NCBI GenBank assembly: GCA_021799275.1
Contig: JAJZAT010000014.1
Location: forward strand, 1 to 64,000
DNA length: 64,000 bases
Source of the DNA: Bacillota bacterium
GTDB taxonomy: Bacteria > Bacillota > Sulfobacillia > JAJZYS01 > JAJYTV01
Direction: 5' to 3'
The notes below the pieces were generated by a model. The model saw only the letters and a program-made list of their open reading frames with translations, did no database searches and was not told the origin of the DNA. Below, one piece after another: positions 53,284 through 62,241 of the stretch; within the stretch, counting starts at the first letter, position 1; each line of letters begins with the position of its first letter. A program made the translations under genes and the position numbers.

Positions 53284-53898
53284 TCAGCCATCGTTGGCCG
53301 GCAAGCCCTGGGCCTCGAGCAGCCAGGTCGCGCCGCCGTCGTCCGTGCCGTAGACGAGCATCGTGACATGGCCGTGCAGCGTGCCGCGGATCTTGAGGGT
53401 GCCCTGGCGAGCGTTCTGGAACACGGGCGGCAGGGCTACGCCCTTGCCGAGCTGCGTCGCGTACCGGGCCGGCACGCTGAACGCCGTGAGGCTCCAGGAC
53501 TGGCCGCCGTCCGCGGTGCGGTACACCTCCATCCTGGGCGCCCCGTAGAACGTGTTGAGGCCGGTGATCCAGCCGTCCTGGCCTGAACTGAACTTCATGC
53601 GCAGTTGGACATTGGAACGCGGGAGCGCACTACCTTGGCCGGCTGGTTGGGGCGGCCACGTCTTGCCTCCATCCCGGCTGCGGAAGAGGAACGCAGATGC
53701 CTGACCAGATGTCGCTCGGCCCGCTCGTGGCCAGTTGCAGGGAGCTCACGCCGTTGCCGCCCGATGCGTCGGCCGCAACGAGATGCGCCTGCCATCCCCG
53801 GCCGCCCCACGGGCCTCGGATCGCGCGACCTCTGCTCCGCAGCCTGCCGTGTACAGCAGGGCCACCAGCAGGGACGCGATCCCCATGAACCGCTTCAC
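53284..53898 (-). pseudogene. Lipoprotein with a BNR/YCF48-like beta-propeller segment, two frameshifts
   Basis: A GTG at 53898 after GGAGGGAG begins VKRFMGIASLLVALLYTAGCGAE, a lipoprotein signal with the lipobox TAGC. That frame ends at a stop, but the next frame continues GWQAHLVAADASGGNGVSSLQLA and SGPSDIWSG, and a third frame continues SAFLFRSRDGGKTWPPQ and then MKFSSGQDGWITGL to 53284. The repeated DGGKTW and DGGQSW motifs are those of YCF48/BNR propeller repeats. Two small indels (near 53790 and near 53700) have broken what was a roughly 200-residue exported protein. Confidence 0.75.
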
Positions 53899-54078
53899 GG
53901 TTCTCCCTCCAGAAACGTGCGCCCTTTTGCCTCTTTGAACATCGCACCTCGACCCATGGTTCCGTAGCGAAGGCACGAGTCGGATCGGATGGCCAGGCGC
54001 CCGGTGATGCCCGTCACGGCCGGCCGGGGCCGAGCGGCGCATGATGGACGCGCCAGTTCGGCCCGAGGAGGCTCAGCC

Positions 54079-55206
54079 ATGCCCAGCTCCCCGTACAGCG
54101 AGGCGCCCTTCATTGTGATCTGGGAAACGACCCGCGCTTGCGACCTCGCCTGCAAGCACTGTCGCGCCGCGGCGATCCCCATGCGCAACCCGGAGGAGCT
54201 CAGCACCGACGAGGCGAGGCGCCTGATCGATGACGTGGCGACCATGCGGCCGCAGCCGAACTTCGTCCTCACCGGCGGCGACCCGATGAAGCGGCCCGAT
54301 CTCGAGGAGATCATCCGCTACGCCGCGAGAGAGCGCGGCGTGCGCATCTCCATCACGCCGTCCGCCACGCCACTCGTGACCCCCGAGCGCATCAGGGCCT
54401 GCGCCGAGGCCGGTCTTGCCCGCTGGGCGTTCTCGATCGACGGCGCCACGGCCGAGGCCCACGACTTCTTCCGCGGGCAGGAGGGTTCCTTCGCGATCAC
54501 CCTCGCGGCGGTCCAGGAACTCAAGCGCCTGCAGCTGCCGCTGCAGGTCAACACGACCGTCTCGCGCTACAACCTCGATTCCCTGCCCGAGATCGGCCGC
54601 CTCGTCGAAGGACTCGGCGCGGTGCTCTGGAGCGTCTTCTTCCTGGTGCCTGTAGGCCGAGGGCGCGCCGACGACGCGCTCGGGCCGCACGAGACCGAAC
54701 GGGTACTCCAGTGGCTCGAGGAGTTCGCGCGCACGTCGGCCTGCGACGTCAAGACGACCGAGGCGCCGCAGTGGCGGCGCGTGCTGCGCGAGCGCCGCGG
54801 TGACGCCCCTGCGCCCCTGGGCGATCGCGGGGGTCGCGTCGGCCGTGCGCCGCGGCCGGTCACCGACGGCGACGGCTTCATCTTCGTGAGCCACAAGGGC
54901 GAGGTCTATCCGAGCGGCTTCCTGCCGCTCGTACTCGGCAACGTGCGAGAGATGCCGCTCTCCGAGATCTATCGAAGCTCCGAGGTGCTGCTGGCCCTGC
55001 GGGACCGCAGCCGCCTGCGCGGCAAGTGCCGCATCTGCGAGTACCGGGAGGTCTGCGGCGGTTCCCGCAGCCGCGCCTACGCCATCACCGGCGACTACCT
55101 CGAAAGCGACCCCTACTGTCCGCACCAGCCGGATCCGGCGGCGGGCTACCGCCAGATCCGCTCGGATGCCCGCGAGCGGCGTACGGCCATCGCCGCATCG
55201 CGCTAA
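54079..55206 (+). CDS. Radical SAM/SPASM protein, haem-biosynthesis-like group
   Basis: 375 residues. The radical SAM cluster motif is CDLACKHC (residues 18-25, in IWETTRACDLACKHCRAAA), with TGGDPMKRPDLEEI following. The C-terminal SPASM region has CRICEYREVCGG and DPYC, which can bind a further Fe-S cluster. It resembles the group that includes NirJ/AhbD-type haem-side-chain enzymes and the Bacillus BA_1875-like family (from memory TIGR04053). The substrate is unknown; with hemQ in the genome an alternative haem step is possible but unproven. The ATG at 54079 follows GAGGAGG. Confidence 0.82.
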   Translation: MPSSPYSEAPFIVIWETTRACDLACKHCRAAAIPMRNPEELSTDEARRLIDDVATMRPQPNFVLTGGDPMKRPDLEEIIRYAARERGVRISITPSATPLVTPERIRACAEAGLARWAFSIDGATAEAHDFFRGQEGSFAITLAAVQELKRLQLPLQVNTTVSRYNLDSLPEIGRLVEGLGAVLWSVFFLVPVGRGRADDALGPHETERVLQWLEEFARTSACDVKTTEAPQWRRVLRERRGDAPAPLGDRGGRVGRAPRPVTDGDGFIFVSHKGEVYPSGFLPLVLGNVREMPLSEIYRSSEVLLALRDRSRLRGKCRICEYREVCGGSRSRAYAITGDYLESDPYCPHQPDPAAGYRQIRSDARERRTAIAASR

Positions 55207-55209
55207 GGA

Positions 55210-55569
55210 TCAGTCTGCGGGCTCCCTCTCGAGGACTTCCCGCAACACCGGCACCTGGCAGTGCGTGAGGTCGCGGGTGGCGGTGAGAAGAGCGATGGGA
55301 CGCTCGGCGCCGCGGCGCCTCAGCTCCGCCAGCGCGGCACGGCCGGCGGGGCCCTTCAGCTCCTCGAGGTAACGGCGGCGGAACTCGCCCTGCTCCTCGG
55401 GGTTGGCGTGGTACCAGTTGCGCAGGTCGCGGGACGGCGCGGCCTCCTTCAGCCAGACATCCCAGGGCGCCCCTTCCTTGCGCACGCCGCGCGGCCAGAG
55501 CCGATCCACCAGGACGCGCAACGCGCCCGGCGGTGTCTCGTCGTAGATACGGCCGATCAGGACCACCAA
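55210..55569 (-). CDS. DUF488 family protein
   Basis: 119 residues of the DUF488 (YeaO-like) family. The hallmarks are RIYDETPPGALRVLVDRLWPRGVRKE and APSRDLRNWYHANPEEQGEFRRRYLEEL (read in parts), with ALLTATRDLTHCQVPVL near the end. The function of the family is not established. A TTG at 55569, 7 nt after GAGGGGG, is chosen because it gives the usual N-terminus. It lies 3 bp from the convergent radical SAM gene. Confidence 0.8.
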   Translation of the reverse strand: MVVLIGRIYDETPPGALRVLVDRLWPRGVRKEGAPWDVWLKEAAPSRDLRNWYHANPEEQGEFRRRYLEELKGPAGRAALAELRRRGAERPIALLTATRDLTHCQVPVLREVLEREPAD

Positions 55570-55597
55570 AGGGTCGTCCCCCTCGCAATTCAAGATT

Positions 55598-55629
55598 GGA
55601 GGTGCAGCGCGCTTGGCCGCTGCACCTCC
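55598..55629 (-). terminator. Hairpin after relA
   Basis: Perfect 12-bp stem GGAGGTGCAGCG / CGCTGCACCTCC with an 8-nt loop, about 60 bp past the relA stop and ahead of the DUF488 gene. A short T-containing stretch follows on the minus strand. Confidence 0.6.
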
Positions 55630-55690
55630 ATCATCGTTCTCCTCCGCGGGGCAGTACGGTCGTGCGTCACCGCATGAGGACCGACGCCGT

Positions 55691-57841
55691 CTAGGCCCGC
55701 TTGGCCGAGACGACCCGCTCGACCGAATAGACGTCGGGCAGATGGCGCAGTCGCTCGATGATGCCGCGCAGTTCGCCGAGGTGATGGATCTCCATGACCA
55801 CCTGGACGAGGGCGGTGCGGTTGCGGTAGCCGCGGGCGCGGGCCGAGAGGATGTTGAGCCTCGTCTCCGCCACCGCCTGCGCGACATCCGCCAGAAGTCC
55901 GGCGCGGTCCAGGGCGTGCACCTCGATCTCGACGGGGTAGTTCTGCTGCAGGCCCTGGTCCCAGGTCACCTCGACGATGCGGTCCTGCTCCGAGAGGAGC
56001 GCCTTCGCGTTCGGGCATTCGGCCCGGTGCACCGTCACGCCCTTGCCGCGCGTCACGTAGCCGATGATCGGGTCGCCCGGCACCGGCGTGCAGCAGCGCG
56101 AGAAGCGCACCAGGAGATTGTCCGCGCCGCGCACGCGTACGCCGTTCATCGGCTTGCCGTAGTCGGCGAACGCCTGCTTGTCTTCGTCCGGAATTGCGAT
56201 CGGCGGCTCCGGCAGCCTGTCCTTGAGCCGCGTCACCACCTGTGGCGCCGAGAGGCCGCCGTAGCCGACGGCGGCAAAGAGGTCGTCGACGCCGCCGTAG
56301 TGCAGGCGCCTCGCCATGTCGTCGAGCCATTCAGCCTTCAGCAGTTCCGCCGGATCGAGGTTGACGCGCCGAGCCTCGCGCTCGACCATGTCGCGTCCGA
56401 GCTTCGCGTTCTCCTCGCGGTTCTTGGCCTTGAACCAGGAGCGGATGCGCGAGCGCGCCGACGAGGTCTGCACGAACTGCAGCCAGTCGAGCGACGGTCC
56501 CTGGCTGGACTTCGACGTCAGGATCTCGACGATGTCGCCGTTTTCGAGCTTGTGGTCGAGCGGCATGATGCGACCGTTGATGCGCGCTCCGACGCAGTGG
56601 TGGCCGATGTCGGTGTGGATGCGGTAGGCGAAGTCGACGGGCGTGGCGCCGGCAGGAAGGTTGTGCACCTGGCCCTTCGGCGTGAAGACGAAGACCTCGT
56701 CCGCGAAGAGGTCGATCTTGAGCGTCTCCAGGAACTCGCGGGCGTCGCGCAGATCTCCCTGCCACTCGAGCAGCTGGCGCAACCAGCCGAGCTTCTGGTC
56801 GAAGCTCGGATCGGATCGCCCCTCCTTGTAGACCCAGTGCGCCGCGATGCCGAACTCCGCCGTGCGGTGCATCTCCTGCGTGCGGATCTGCACCTCCACC
56901 GGCAACCCGCCTGGCCCGACCACCGTCGTGTGCAGGCTCTGGTACAGGTTCGGCTTCGGCATGGCGATGTAGTCCTTGAAACGGCCGGGGATCGGCGTGT
57001 ACATGGTGTGGACGATGCCGAGCACGCCGTAGCAGTCCTTGACCGATTCGACGATGACGCGCAGGGCGACGAGGTCGTAGATCTCGCTGAAGTCCTTGCC
57101 CTGCTTCAGCTTGTTGTAGATGCTGTAAAAACTCTTGGGCCGCCCGGAGATGTCGGCCTGCACGCCATGCTCCAGCAACTGGCGCAGGATCTCCTGCGCC
57201 ACCTGCTCGATGTAGCGCTCGCGATCGCCGCGTCGCTGGCGTACGAGTTCCGCGATGGTCTGGTAGGCCTCCGGCTCGAGATAGCGGAGCGAGAGGTCCT
57301 CGAGTTCCCACTTGAGCCGGTAAATGCCGAGTCGATGCGCCAAGGGCGCGTAGATTTCGAGCGTCTCCTGGGCGATCCGCCGCTGGCGCGCGGCCTGGAG
57401 GTGCTTCAGGGTGCGCAGGTTGTGCAGACGGTCCGCGAGTTTGATCAGGATGACGCGTACGTCCTGCGCCATCGCGAGGAACATCTTGCGCAGATTCTCG
57501 GCTTCCTGCTCGAGCTGCGAGCGGTCCTCGAGCAGCGAGAGCTTGGTCACGCCATCGACGAGCTGGGCCACCTCCGGCCCGAACGTGCGGCCGATCTCCT
57601 CGAGACTGGCCGACGTGTCCTCGACCACGTCGTGGAGAAAGGCGGCCTGAAGCGTCACGGCGTCCATCTCGAGATCCGCCAGGATCTCCGCCACCGCCTC
57701 CGGGTGGATGATGTAGGGCTCTCCGGACTGTCTCAGTTGCCCCTCGTGGAAATGCGCAGCGAAGGTGTGGGCACGCGCGACCTCCTCCCGCTCGTGCGGC
57801 GTCAGGTACTCGAGCTTTGAAGCCACGTCGCTCCAGGGCAA
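55691..57841 (-). CDS. relA: Bifunctional (p)ppGpp synthetase/hydrolase
   Basis: 716-residue Rel enzyme of the stringent response. The HD hydrolase domain has AAFLHDVVEDTSASLEEI (about 70). The synthetase domain (about 220-330) has LVALRVIVESVKDCYGVLGIVH and DYIAMPKPNLYQSLHTTV. The TGS domain has VFTPKGQVHNLPAGATPVDFAYRIHT. The zinc-finger region includes FSRCCTPVPGDPI, and a C-terminal ACT domain follows. The hydrolase residues (HD, ED) are intact, so it can both make and break (p)ppGpp. A TTG start has AAAGGTGGTG upstream. Confidence 0.96.
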   Translation of the reverse strand: MPWSDVASKLEYLTPHEREEVARAHTFAAHFHEGQLRQSGEPYIIHPEAVAEILADLEMDAVTLQAAFLHDVVEDTSASLEEIGRTFGPEVAQLVDGVTKLSLLEDRSQLEQEAENLRKMFLAMAQDVRVILIKLADRLHNLRTLKHLQAARQRRIAQETLEIYAPLAHRLGIYRLKWELEDLSLRYLEPEAYQTIAELVRQRRGDRERYIEQVAQEILRQLLEHGVQADISGRPKSFYSIYNKLKQGKDFSEIYDLVALRVIVESVKDCYGVLGIVHTMYTPIPGRFKDYIAMPKPNLYQSLHTTVVGPGGLPVEVQIRTQEMHRTAEFGIAAHWVYKEGRSDPSFDQKLGWLRQLLEWQGDLRDAREFLETLKIDLFADEVFVFTPKGQVHNLPAGATPVDFAYRIHTDIGHHCVGARINGRIMPLDHKLENGDIVEILTSKSSQGPSLDWLQFVQTSSARSRIRSWFKAKNREENAKLGRDMVEREARRVNLDPAELLKAEWLDDMARRLHYGGVDDLFAAVGYGGLSAPQVVTRLKDRLPEPPIAIPDEDKQAFADYGKPMNGVRVRGADNLLVRFSRCCTPVPGDPIIGYVTRGKGVTVHRAECPNAKALLSEQDRIVEVTWDQGLQQNYPVEIEVHALDRAGLLADVAQAVAETRLNILSARARGYRNRTALVQVVMEIHHLGELRGIIERLRHLPDVYSVERVVSAKRA

Positions 57842-57876
57842 GGTCGCACCACCTTTCGAAGCCGGTTTCTAAGAGA

Positions 57877-58395
57877 CTACGCGTCGATCTGCACGAGCGT
57901 CCTCAAAGGCATCTCGCCGAGCTGCTGCCTGCCGCCGAGAAAGCTGAGTTCCACCAGGAAGCCTAGCCCTACCGGCACGCCGCCGACGCTGCGGATCAGT
58001 TCCATCGTTGCCAGGACCGTCCCGCCGGTCGCAAGGAGGTCGTCGACGACCAGCACACGCTGGCCGGGCCGGATGGCATCCACGTGCAGTTCAAGTGCCG
58101 CCGAGCCGTATTCGAGCTCGTAGTCCTGCCGGATCGACTGGTAGGGCAGACGACCCGGCTTGCGCACGGGAGCGAAGCCGATGCCGAGCTCGGCCGCGAT
58201 CGGCGCCCCGACCAGGAATCCGCGCGCCTCGGGGGCAGCGACCACTTCGGCGCCGAGTTCCCGCGCAAAGCCCGCGAGTTCCTCGATCGCCTCCCGGTAG
58301 CTTGGACCATCCGCAAGCCAGGGCGTGATGTCGATGAACTGGATGCCCGCACGCGGAAAATCTGGCACGGTACGCAGCGGTGGACGTCCTTGCAT
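57877..58395 (-). CDS. apt: Adenine phosphoribosyltransferase
   Basis: 172 residues, converting adenine and PRPP to AMP. The PRPP motif VLVVDDLLATGGTVLATMEL lies near residue 115, and the N-terminus DFPRAGIQFIDITPWLADG and EARGFLVGAPIAAELG are typical. The ATG at 58395 has no clear ribosome binding site. It lies between recJ and relA, as in B. subtilis. Confidence 0.93.
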   Translation of the reverse strand: MQGRPPLRTVPDFPRAGIQFIDITPWLADGPSYREAIEELAGFARELGAEVVAAPEARGFLVGAPIAAELGIGFAPVRKPGRLPYQSIRQDYELEYGSAALELHVDAIRPGQRVLVVDDLLATGGTVLATMELIRSVGGVPVGLGFLVELSFLGGRQQLGEMPLRTLVQIDA

Positions 58396-58553
58396 GCACA
58401 GTGGCCCCCGGCTTGCGCCGGCAGGCCGCGCCCCCTTCGCTCGAATCTCTCGCATGGCCGAACATACAAAGTGCAGGCCCGAGTCGAACGGCCCGGACAA
58501 GCGTCTGACGGCATTCTCAGAATAGCCGAATTGGCCACCGCAAGGGAATCGTG

Positions 58554-60890
58554 TCAGCCCACGCCCAAGGCCTCGGCGTCCGAAAGCAGCCGGCAAAGTT
58601 CTTCGAATTGGCCGTACCATACGCCGGCGCTTTCGGCGAATGCCTGGGCCCGCTGCCGGAATGCCGCCAGCAGTCGCGAGTCCTCGAGCCTGACGGGATG
58701 TGGCGTCATGCCGTCTGGCGCTACGAGGCCCAGTTCCCGAAAGACGAGGTACGGGACAAGCTCCGTCGGCCCCTCGGGCGGCAGCGCGAGCTTCTGCGCG
58801 GGCCATAGCCGCATCTGCCGGTACGCCTGCCTGAGGTCGTCGTCCGTCGGCGCCCAGACGGCAGCCGCCTGCGCGAGGCTGTGCTCGTCGAGCGGCCTGT
58901 AGCCGAGCACCAGACGGCGACCGGAGGCCACGGCGCGCAGCTCCATGGGGGACGCCGCCCGCTCCATCGCGACCACGGTCTGGATCGGCAGGAACGGGAC
59001 CGGATGCGGCCCCACCACGCCCCGCAGGCGACCGCTGCGGTAGAGCGCCATAAGCTCCTCGGGGGCGTCGGCGCTCGGGTAGAAGCCCTCGCCGAACGCC
59101 GCCGCCGACCGCCCCACCGTCAGCCCATCCAGGGTGTAGTAGTGGCAGAGCCCCGCGACTTCTCCCGGACCCATGCCGCGCCGGTCGAGCACCTCGGCCG
59201 CCCCGGGACCGGGCACGATCCGCGGCGGCAGGGCCGCCTGCCGGCGCAGCTCGGCCATGGCGCTCGGCGCCCGCTCCACGACGCGCAGGCGCGCCCTGCG
59301 CTCGCCCTGGAACGTATCCGCCTCCAGCGCGGCGACGAGGTCCACGCGATCCACGCCGACCTCGCCGGCCCGCCAATGCAGCGCGACGCTCTCGCCAGAA
59401 CGGTCGCGCAGGCGCAGGCGTCGATGCCGGCCGTCACCGATCGCCCTGTCCTCGAGCACTTCCGCGTCCTCGATCAACCATTGCGGCTGAGGCTGTCCCG
59501 GCCCGAACGGTCGCAGGCGCTCCAGCCCGTCGACCACGGCGAGCGACGCGTCGCCCAGCCGCAGGCGCGCGTCCACGAGCCTTGGCTCCGCTACCGGCGG
59601 GTGGCTGCGGTAGTAGGTCTCGAGCGCCCCCTTGAGTCCCTCGACCGCACCCGCACCGAGATGAAACCCCGCCGCGCCCGGATGGCCGCCGAACTCCGCA
59701 AGCCAGCCTCGAGCCGCCGTCAGGGCCTCGAGCAGCGGCGCCCCGGCGGGCGCGCGGGCACTCCCGTATGCGACGCCGCCTTCGACGCTCATGACGAAGG
59801 CCGGCAGCGAGAACTCGTCCACCAGGCGGGCGGCGACGATGCCGATGACGCCACGATGCCAGCCCTCGCCGTGGACGACGACGCAGGACGCCCCTGGTGG
59901 AACCTGCGCCATGGCCTCGCGCGAGACCTCCTGCTCCAAGGTGCGGCGCTGGCGGTTCAGCGACTCGAGGCGCTGCGCGATCTCCCCGGCCTCACCGAGT
60001 CCGGCCTGCAGGAGGTGCAAGGCGAGATCGGGATGGTCCAGCCGGCCACTCGCGTTGAGGCGCGGCGCCAGCACGAAGGCCGCTGCCTCCTCGTCGATCG
60101 GCCCCTGGAAGCGGGCGACCTGCAGGAGGGCGGCAATGCCGGGCCGAGGATGCTCGCCCATGCGACGCAGGCCCGTTCGAGCGATCCGCCGGTTCTCACC
60201 GAGGAGGGGCACCTGATCGGCGAGTGTGCCAAGCGCGGCAAGATCGAGGAGCTCCTCGCTCCGGCTTCCGAGCCACGCCCGCGCCAGCTGCAAGGCGACG
60301 CCTGCGCCGGAGAGCCAGCGCAAGGGGTGCTCCCTGTCGAGGCTGCCCGGATGCGCCATCGGCGCCTCGGGCAGAACGTCGCCTTGCAGGTGGTGATCGG
60401 TGATCCAGAGCCGCACGCCGAGCTCCGCCGCGACCTGGGCGGCCGCATGCGCCGACACGCCGCAGTCGATCGTCAGGATGCCGCCGATCCCGCCCTCCTG
60501 AAGGCGCCGCACCGTCTCGCTCTTGAGTCCGTAGCCGTCCCGCAGCCGATGCGGCAGGAACACCTCCGGCCTGTGCCCGAGAGACTCCACGGCCCGGGCG
60601 GCGATCGCCGCGCCGGTGATGCCGTCGACGTCGTAGTCGCCGTGGATCGCGAGCCGTCCGCCGCGGCGCAAAAACTCCGCCACTTCCTCGACGATCTGCG
60701 TGATCCCGGGCAGATCCTGCCAGGGCGGCGCCGCCGCCTCATCCGCGAGCCGCGGCAGGTCCTCGGGCAAGAGACCCCGCGCTGCCAGCAGGCGCCCTAC
60801 CGCAGGCTCTTCCCCATTGGCGACGTGCCGCAGCAGGAGATCCTGCGGCAAATCGGCAAGGCGGACCCGCAGGAGCCCCTCCCTGGTCAC
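58554..60890 (-). CDS. recJ: Single-stranded-DNA-specific exonuclease RecJ
   Basis: 778 residues with the DHH phosphoesterase motifs AIHGDYDVDGITGAAIAARA, ILTIDCGVSA and ITDHHLQGD, the DHHA1 region VVHGEGWHRGVIGIVAARLV and GGHPGAAGFHLGAG, and the long C-terminal extension found in Bacillota RecJ. A GTG start overlaps the stop of the cation transporter gene (GTGA). It acts in recombination repair and mismatch repair. Confidence 0.94.
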   Translation of the reverse strand: MTREGLLRVRLADLPQDLLLRHVANGEEPAVGRLLAARGLLPEDLPRLADEAAAPPWQDLPGITQIVEEVAEFLRRGGRLAIHGDYDVDGITGAAIAARAVESLGHRPEVFLPHRLRDGYGLKSETVRRLQEGGIGGILTIDCGVSAHAAAQVAAELGVRLWITDHHLQGDVLPEAPMAHPGSLDREHPLRWLSGAGVALQLARAWLGSRSEELLDLAALGTLADQVPLLGENRRIARTGLRRMGEHPRPGIAALLQVARFQGPIDEEAAAFVLAPRLNASGRLDHPDLALHLLQAGLGEAGEIAQRLESLNRQRRTLEQEVSREAMAQVPPGASCVVVHGEGWHRGVIGIVAARLVDEFSLPAFVMSVEGGVAYGSARAPAGAPLLEALTAARGWLAEFGGHPGAAGFHLGAGAVEGLKGALETYYRSHPPVAEPRLVDARLRLGDASLAVVDGLERLRPFGPGQPQPQWLIEDAEVLEDRAIGDGRHRRLRLRDRSGESVALHWRAGEVGVDRVDLVAALEADTFQGERRARLRVVERAPSAMAELRRQAALPPRIVPGPGAAEVLDRRGMGPGEVAGLCHYYTLDGLTVGRSAAAFGEGFYPSADAPEELMALYRSGRLRGVVGPHPVPFLPIQTVVAMERAASPMELRAVASGRRLVLGYRPLDEHSLAQAAAVWAPTDDDLRQAYRQMRLWPAQKLALPPEGPTELVPYLVFRELGLVAPDGMTPHPVRLEDSRLLAAFRQRAQAFAESAGVWYGQFEELCRLLSDAEALGVG

Positions 60891-61759
60891 TCGGCCTCGT
60901 CCTCCGGGTTCACATGCACGTGCACCGCGACCACCTCGGGATGATGCGCCATGATGGCCTCCTTCACATCGGTCGCGACGTCGTGTCCCGCGCGCACCGT
61001 AAGGTCGCCGCGCACGGCGATCTCCATGTCCACCAGCACCTGCGCGCCCATGTAGCGCCCGCGGATGCCGTTGACACGGCGAACCTCATGCCGCGCCACG
61101 GCGTCGCCACGCAGGGCGTCCAGGAGTGCGCGGTCGTCGAAACGGTCCATCAGGTCGGCGACTGCCTGGTTCACCAGTTCCCAGCCGCTGTAGATCACGA
61201 GCAGCGAAACGATCATCGCGAGCAGGGGGTCGAAGTAGGTGGCGACGGTCCTCGCGAGCAGGATGCCGGCCAGCGCCGCAACCGAGCCGAAGACATCCAT
61301 GCGGTGGTCCACCACCGAGGCGCGCAGGGCTTTCGAGTGGTTGAGATCCGCCGCGCGCTGGCTGAGCCAGACCATTCCTTCTTTAAGCACGAGGGAGATG
61401 CCTGCCACGTAGGCCGCGATCAGCCCCGGGACCGGCTGGTGCCCGACGTAGAGCGCCTTTGCGGACTCGTAGAAGATTTCGACGCCGGCCAAGAGCAGCA
61501 GGATACCCACGATCTTCGCGGCGACGGACTCCGCCTTCTGGTGTCCGTAGGGATGCTCGAAATCGGGCGGCACATGGCCGACGCGCACGCCGATGGCCAC
61601 GGCCAAGCTTGCGCCGACGTCCGCCAGATTGTGCAGGCCATCCGCCAGCAGAACCTGCGCCTGCGCCACGATGCCGATCACGATCTTCAGAACCGACAGC
61701 ACGACGTTGACGGCTACCCCCAGGCCGCCCGCCAGGCGACCCAGGCGCTCCGGCCGCAT
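60887..61759 (-). CDS. Cation diffusion facilitator (CDF) transporter
   Basis: 290-residue metal/proton antiporter. The metal site in helix 2 is LLADGLHNLADVGASLAV, and a second one in helix 5 is ASVVDHRMDVFGSVAAL. The linker HPYGHQKAES is typical, as is a cytoplasmic domain ending VAVHVHVNPEDEAE. The HxxxD/DxxxD set (L-D-G-H-N-D) resembles manganese- or iron-type members. The start is ATG at 61759 after GAGGTGG; a longer extension has no binding site. Confidence 0.9.
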   Translation of the reverse strand: MRPERLGRLAGGLGVAVNVVLSVLKIVIGIVAQAQVLLADGLHNLADVGASLAVAIGVRVGHVPPDFEHPYGHQKAESVAAKIVGILLLLAGVEIFYESAKALYVGHQPVPGLIAAYVAGISLVLKEGMVWLSQRAADLNHSKALRASVVDHRMDVFGSVAALAGILLARTVATYFDPLLAMIVSLLVIYSGWELVNQAVADLMDRFDDRALLDALRGDAVARHEVRRVNGIRGRYMGAQVLVDMEIAVRGDLTVRAGHDVATDVKEAIMAHHPEVVAVHVHVNPEDEAE

Positions 61760-61816
61760 GCAGCCACCTCCACCCCATGAATTTAGTCGAAGTGTGGAGG
61801 GAGAGCCAAGGTGCAA

Positions 61817-62212
61817 CTAGCCGCGCAGCCCTGCCGCCGCACAGGCCAGGACCGCCAGAAGGCCCAGTACGCGCGCCGCGCGGGCCATCGCGCTGCCGCG
61901 CACTGCCGCCGGCACCTCGGCCGGATCGGCCGCGAGCCACCACGCGCCCGCCCCCAGCCACGGTCCCAGGACACGCCCGAATACGACGATCGAGAGACCT
62001 TCGGCGATACCTCCGCGGGTGCCCGCAAAGTGAAATGCGAGCCCTTCGCTGAGGACGCCCGCGGCCAGCGCGGCGGCTGCCCAGAGCACCGAGCCCTGGG
62101 CGAGGGCCAGCGTCAGGGCGGCGCCGGCTCCGGCCAGAAGGCCCGTCAGCGGCACCCCGAGCAGGGTCAGAAAGGTAAGGACGAAGCCGAATGCGGCTGC
62201 GGCGAGGTTCAT
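61817..62212 (-). CDS. Small integral membrane protein, DUF456-like
   Basis: 131 residues, with three or four hydrophobic segments, rich in Ala, Gly and Leu. The repeated small-residue helices (GVPLTGLLAGAGAALTLALAQG, then GGIAEGLSIVVFGRVLGPWLGAG) are like DUF456 proteins, though the match is weak. It lies between an MBL hydrolase and the CDF transporter on the same strand. Function unknown. Confidence 0.6.
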   Translation of the reverse strand: MNLAAAAFGFVLTFLTLLGVPLTGLLAGAGAALTLALAQGSVLWAAAALAAGVLSEGLAFHFAGTRGGIAEGLSIVVFGRVLGPWLGAGAWWLAADPAEVPAAVRGSAMARAARVLGLLAVLACAAAGLRG

Positions 62213-62241
62213 GGTGCGAGCATCCCACCTGGGGCCAGAGC

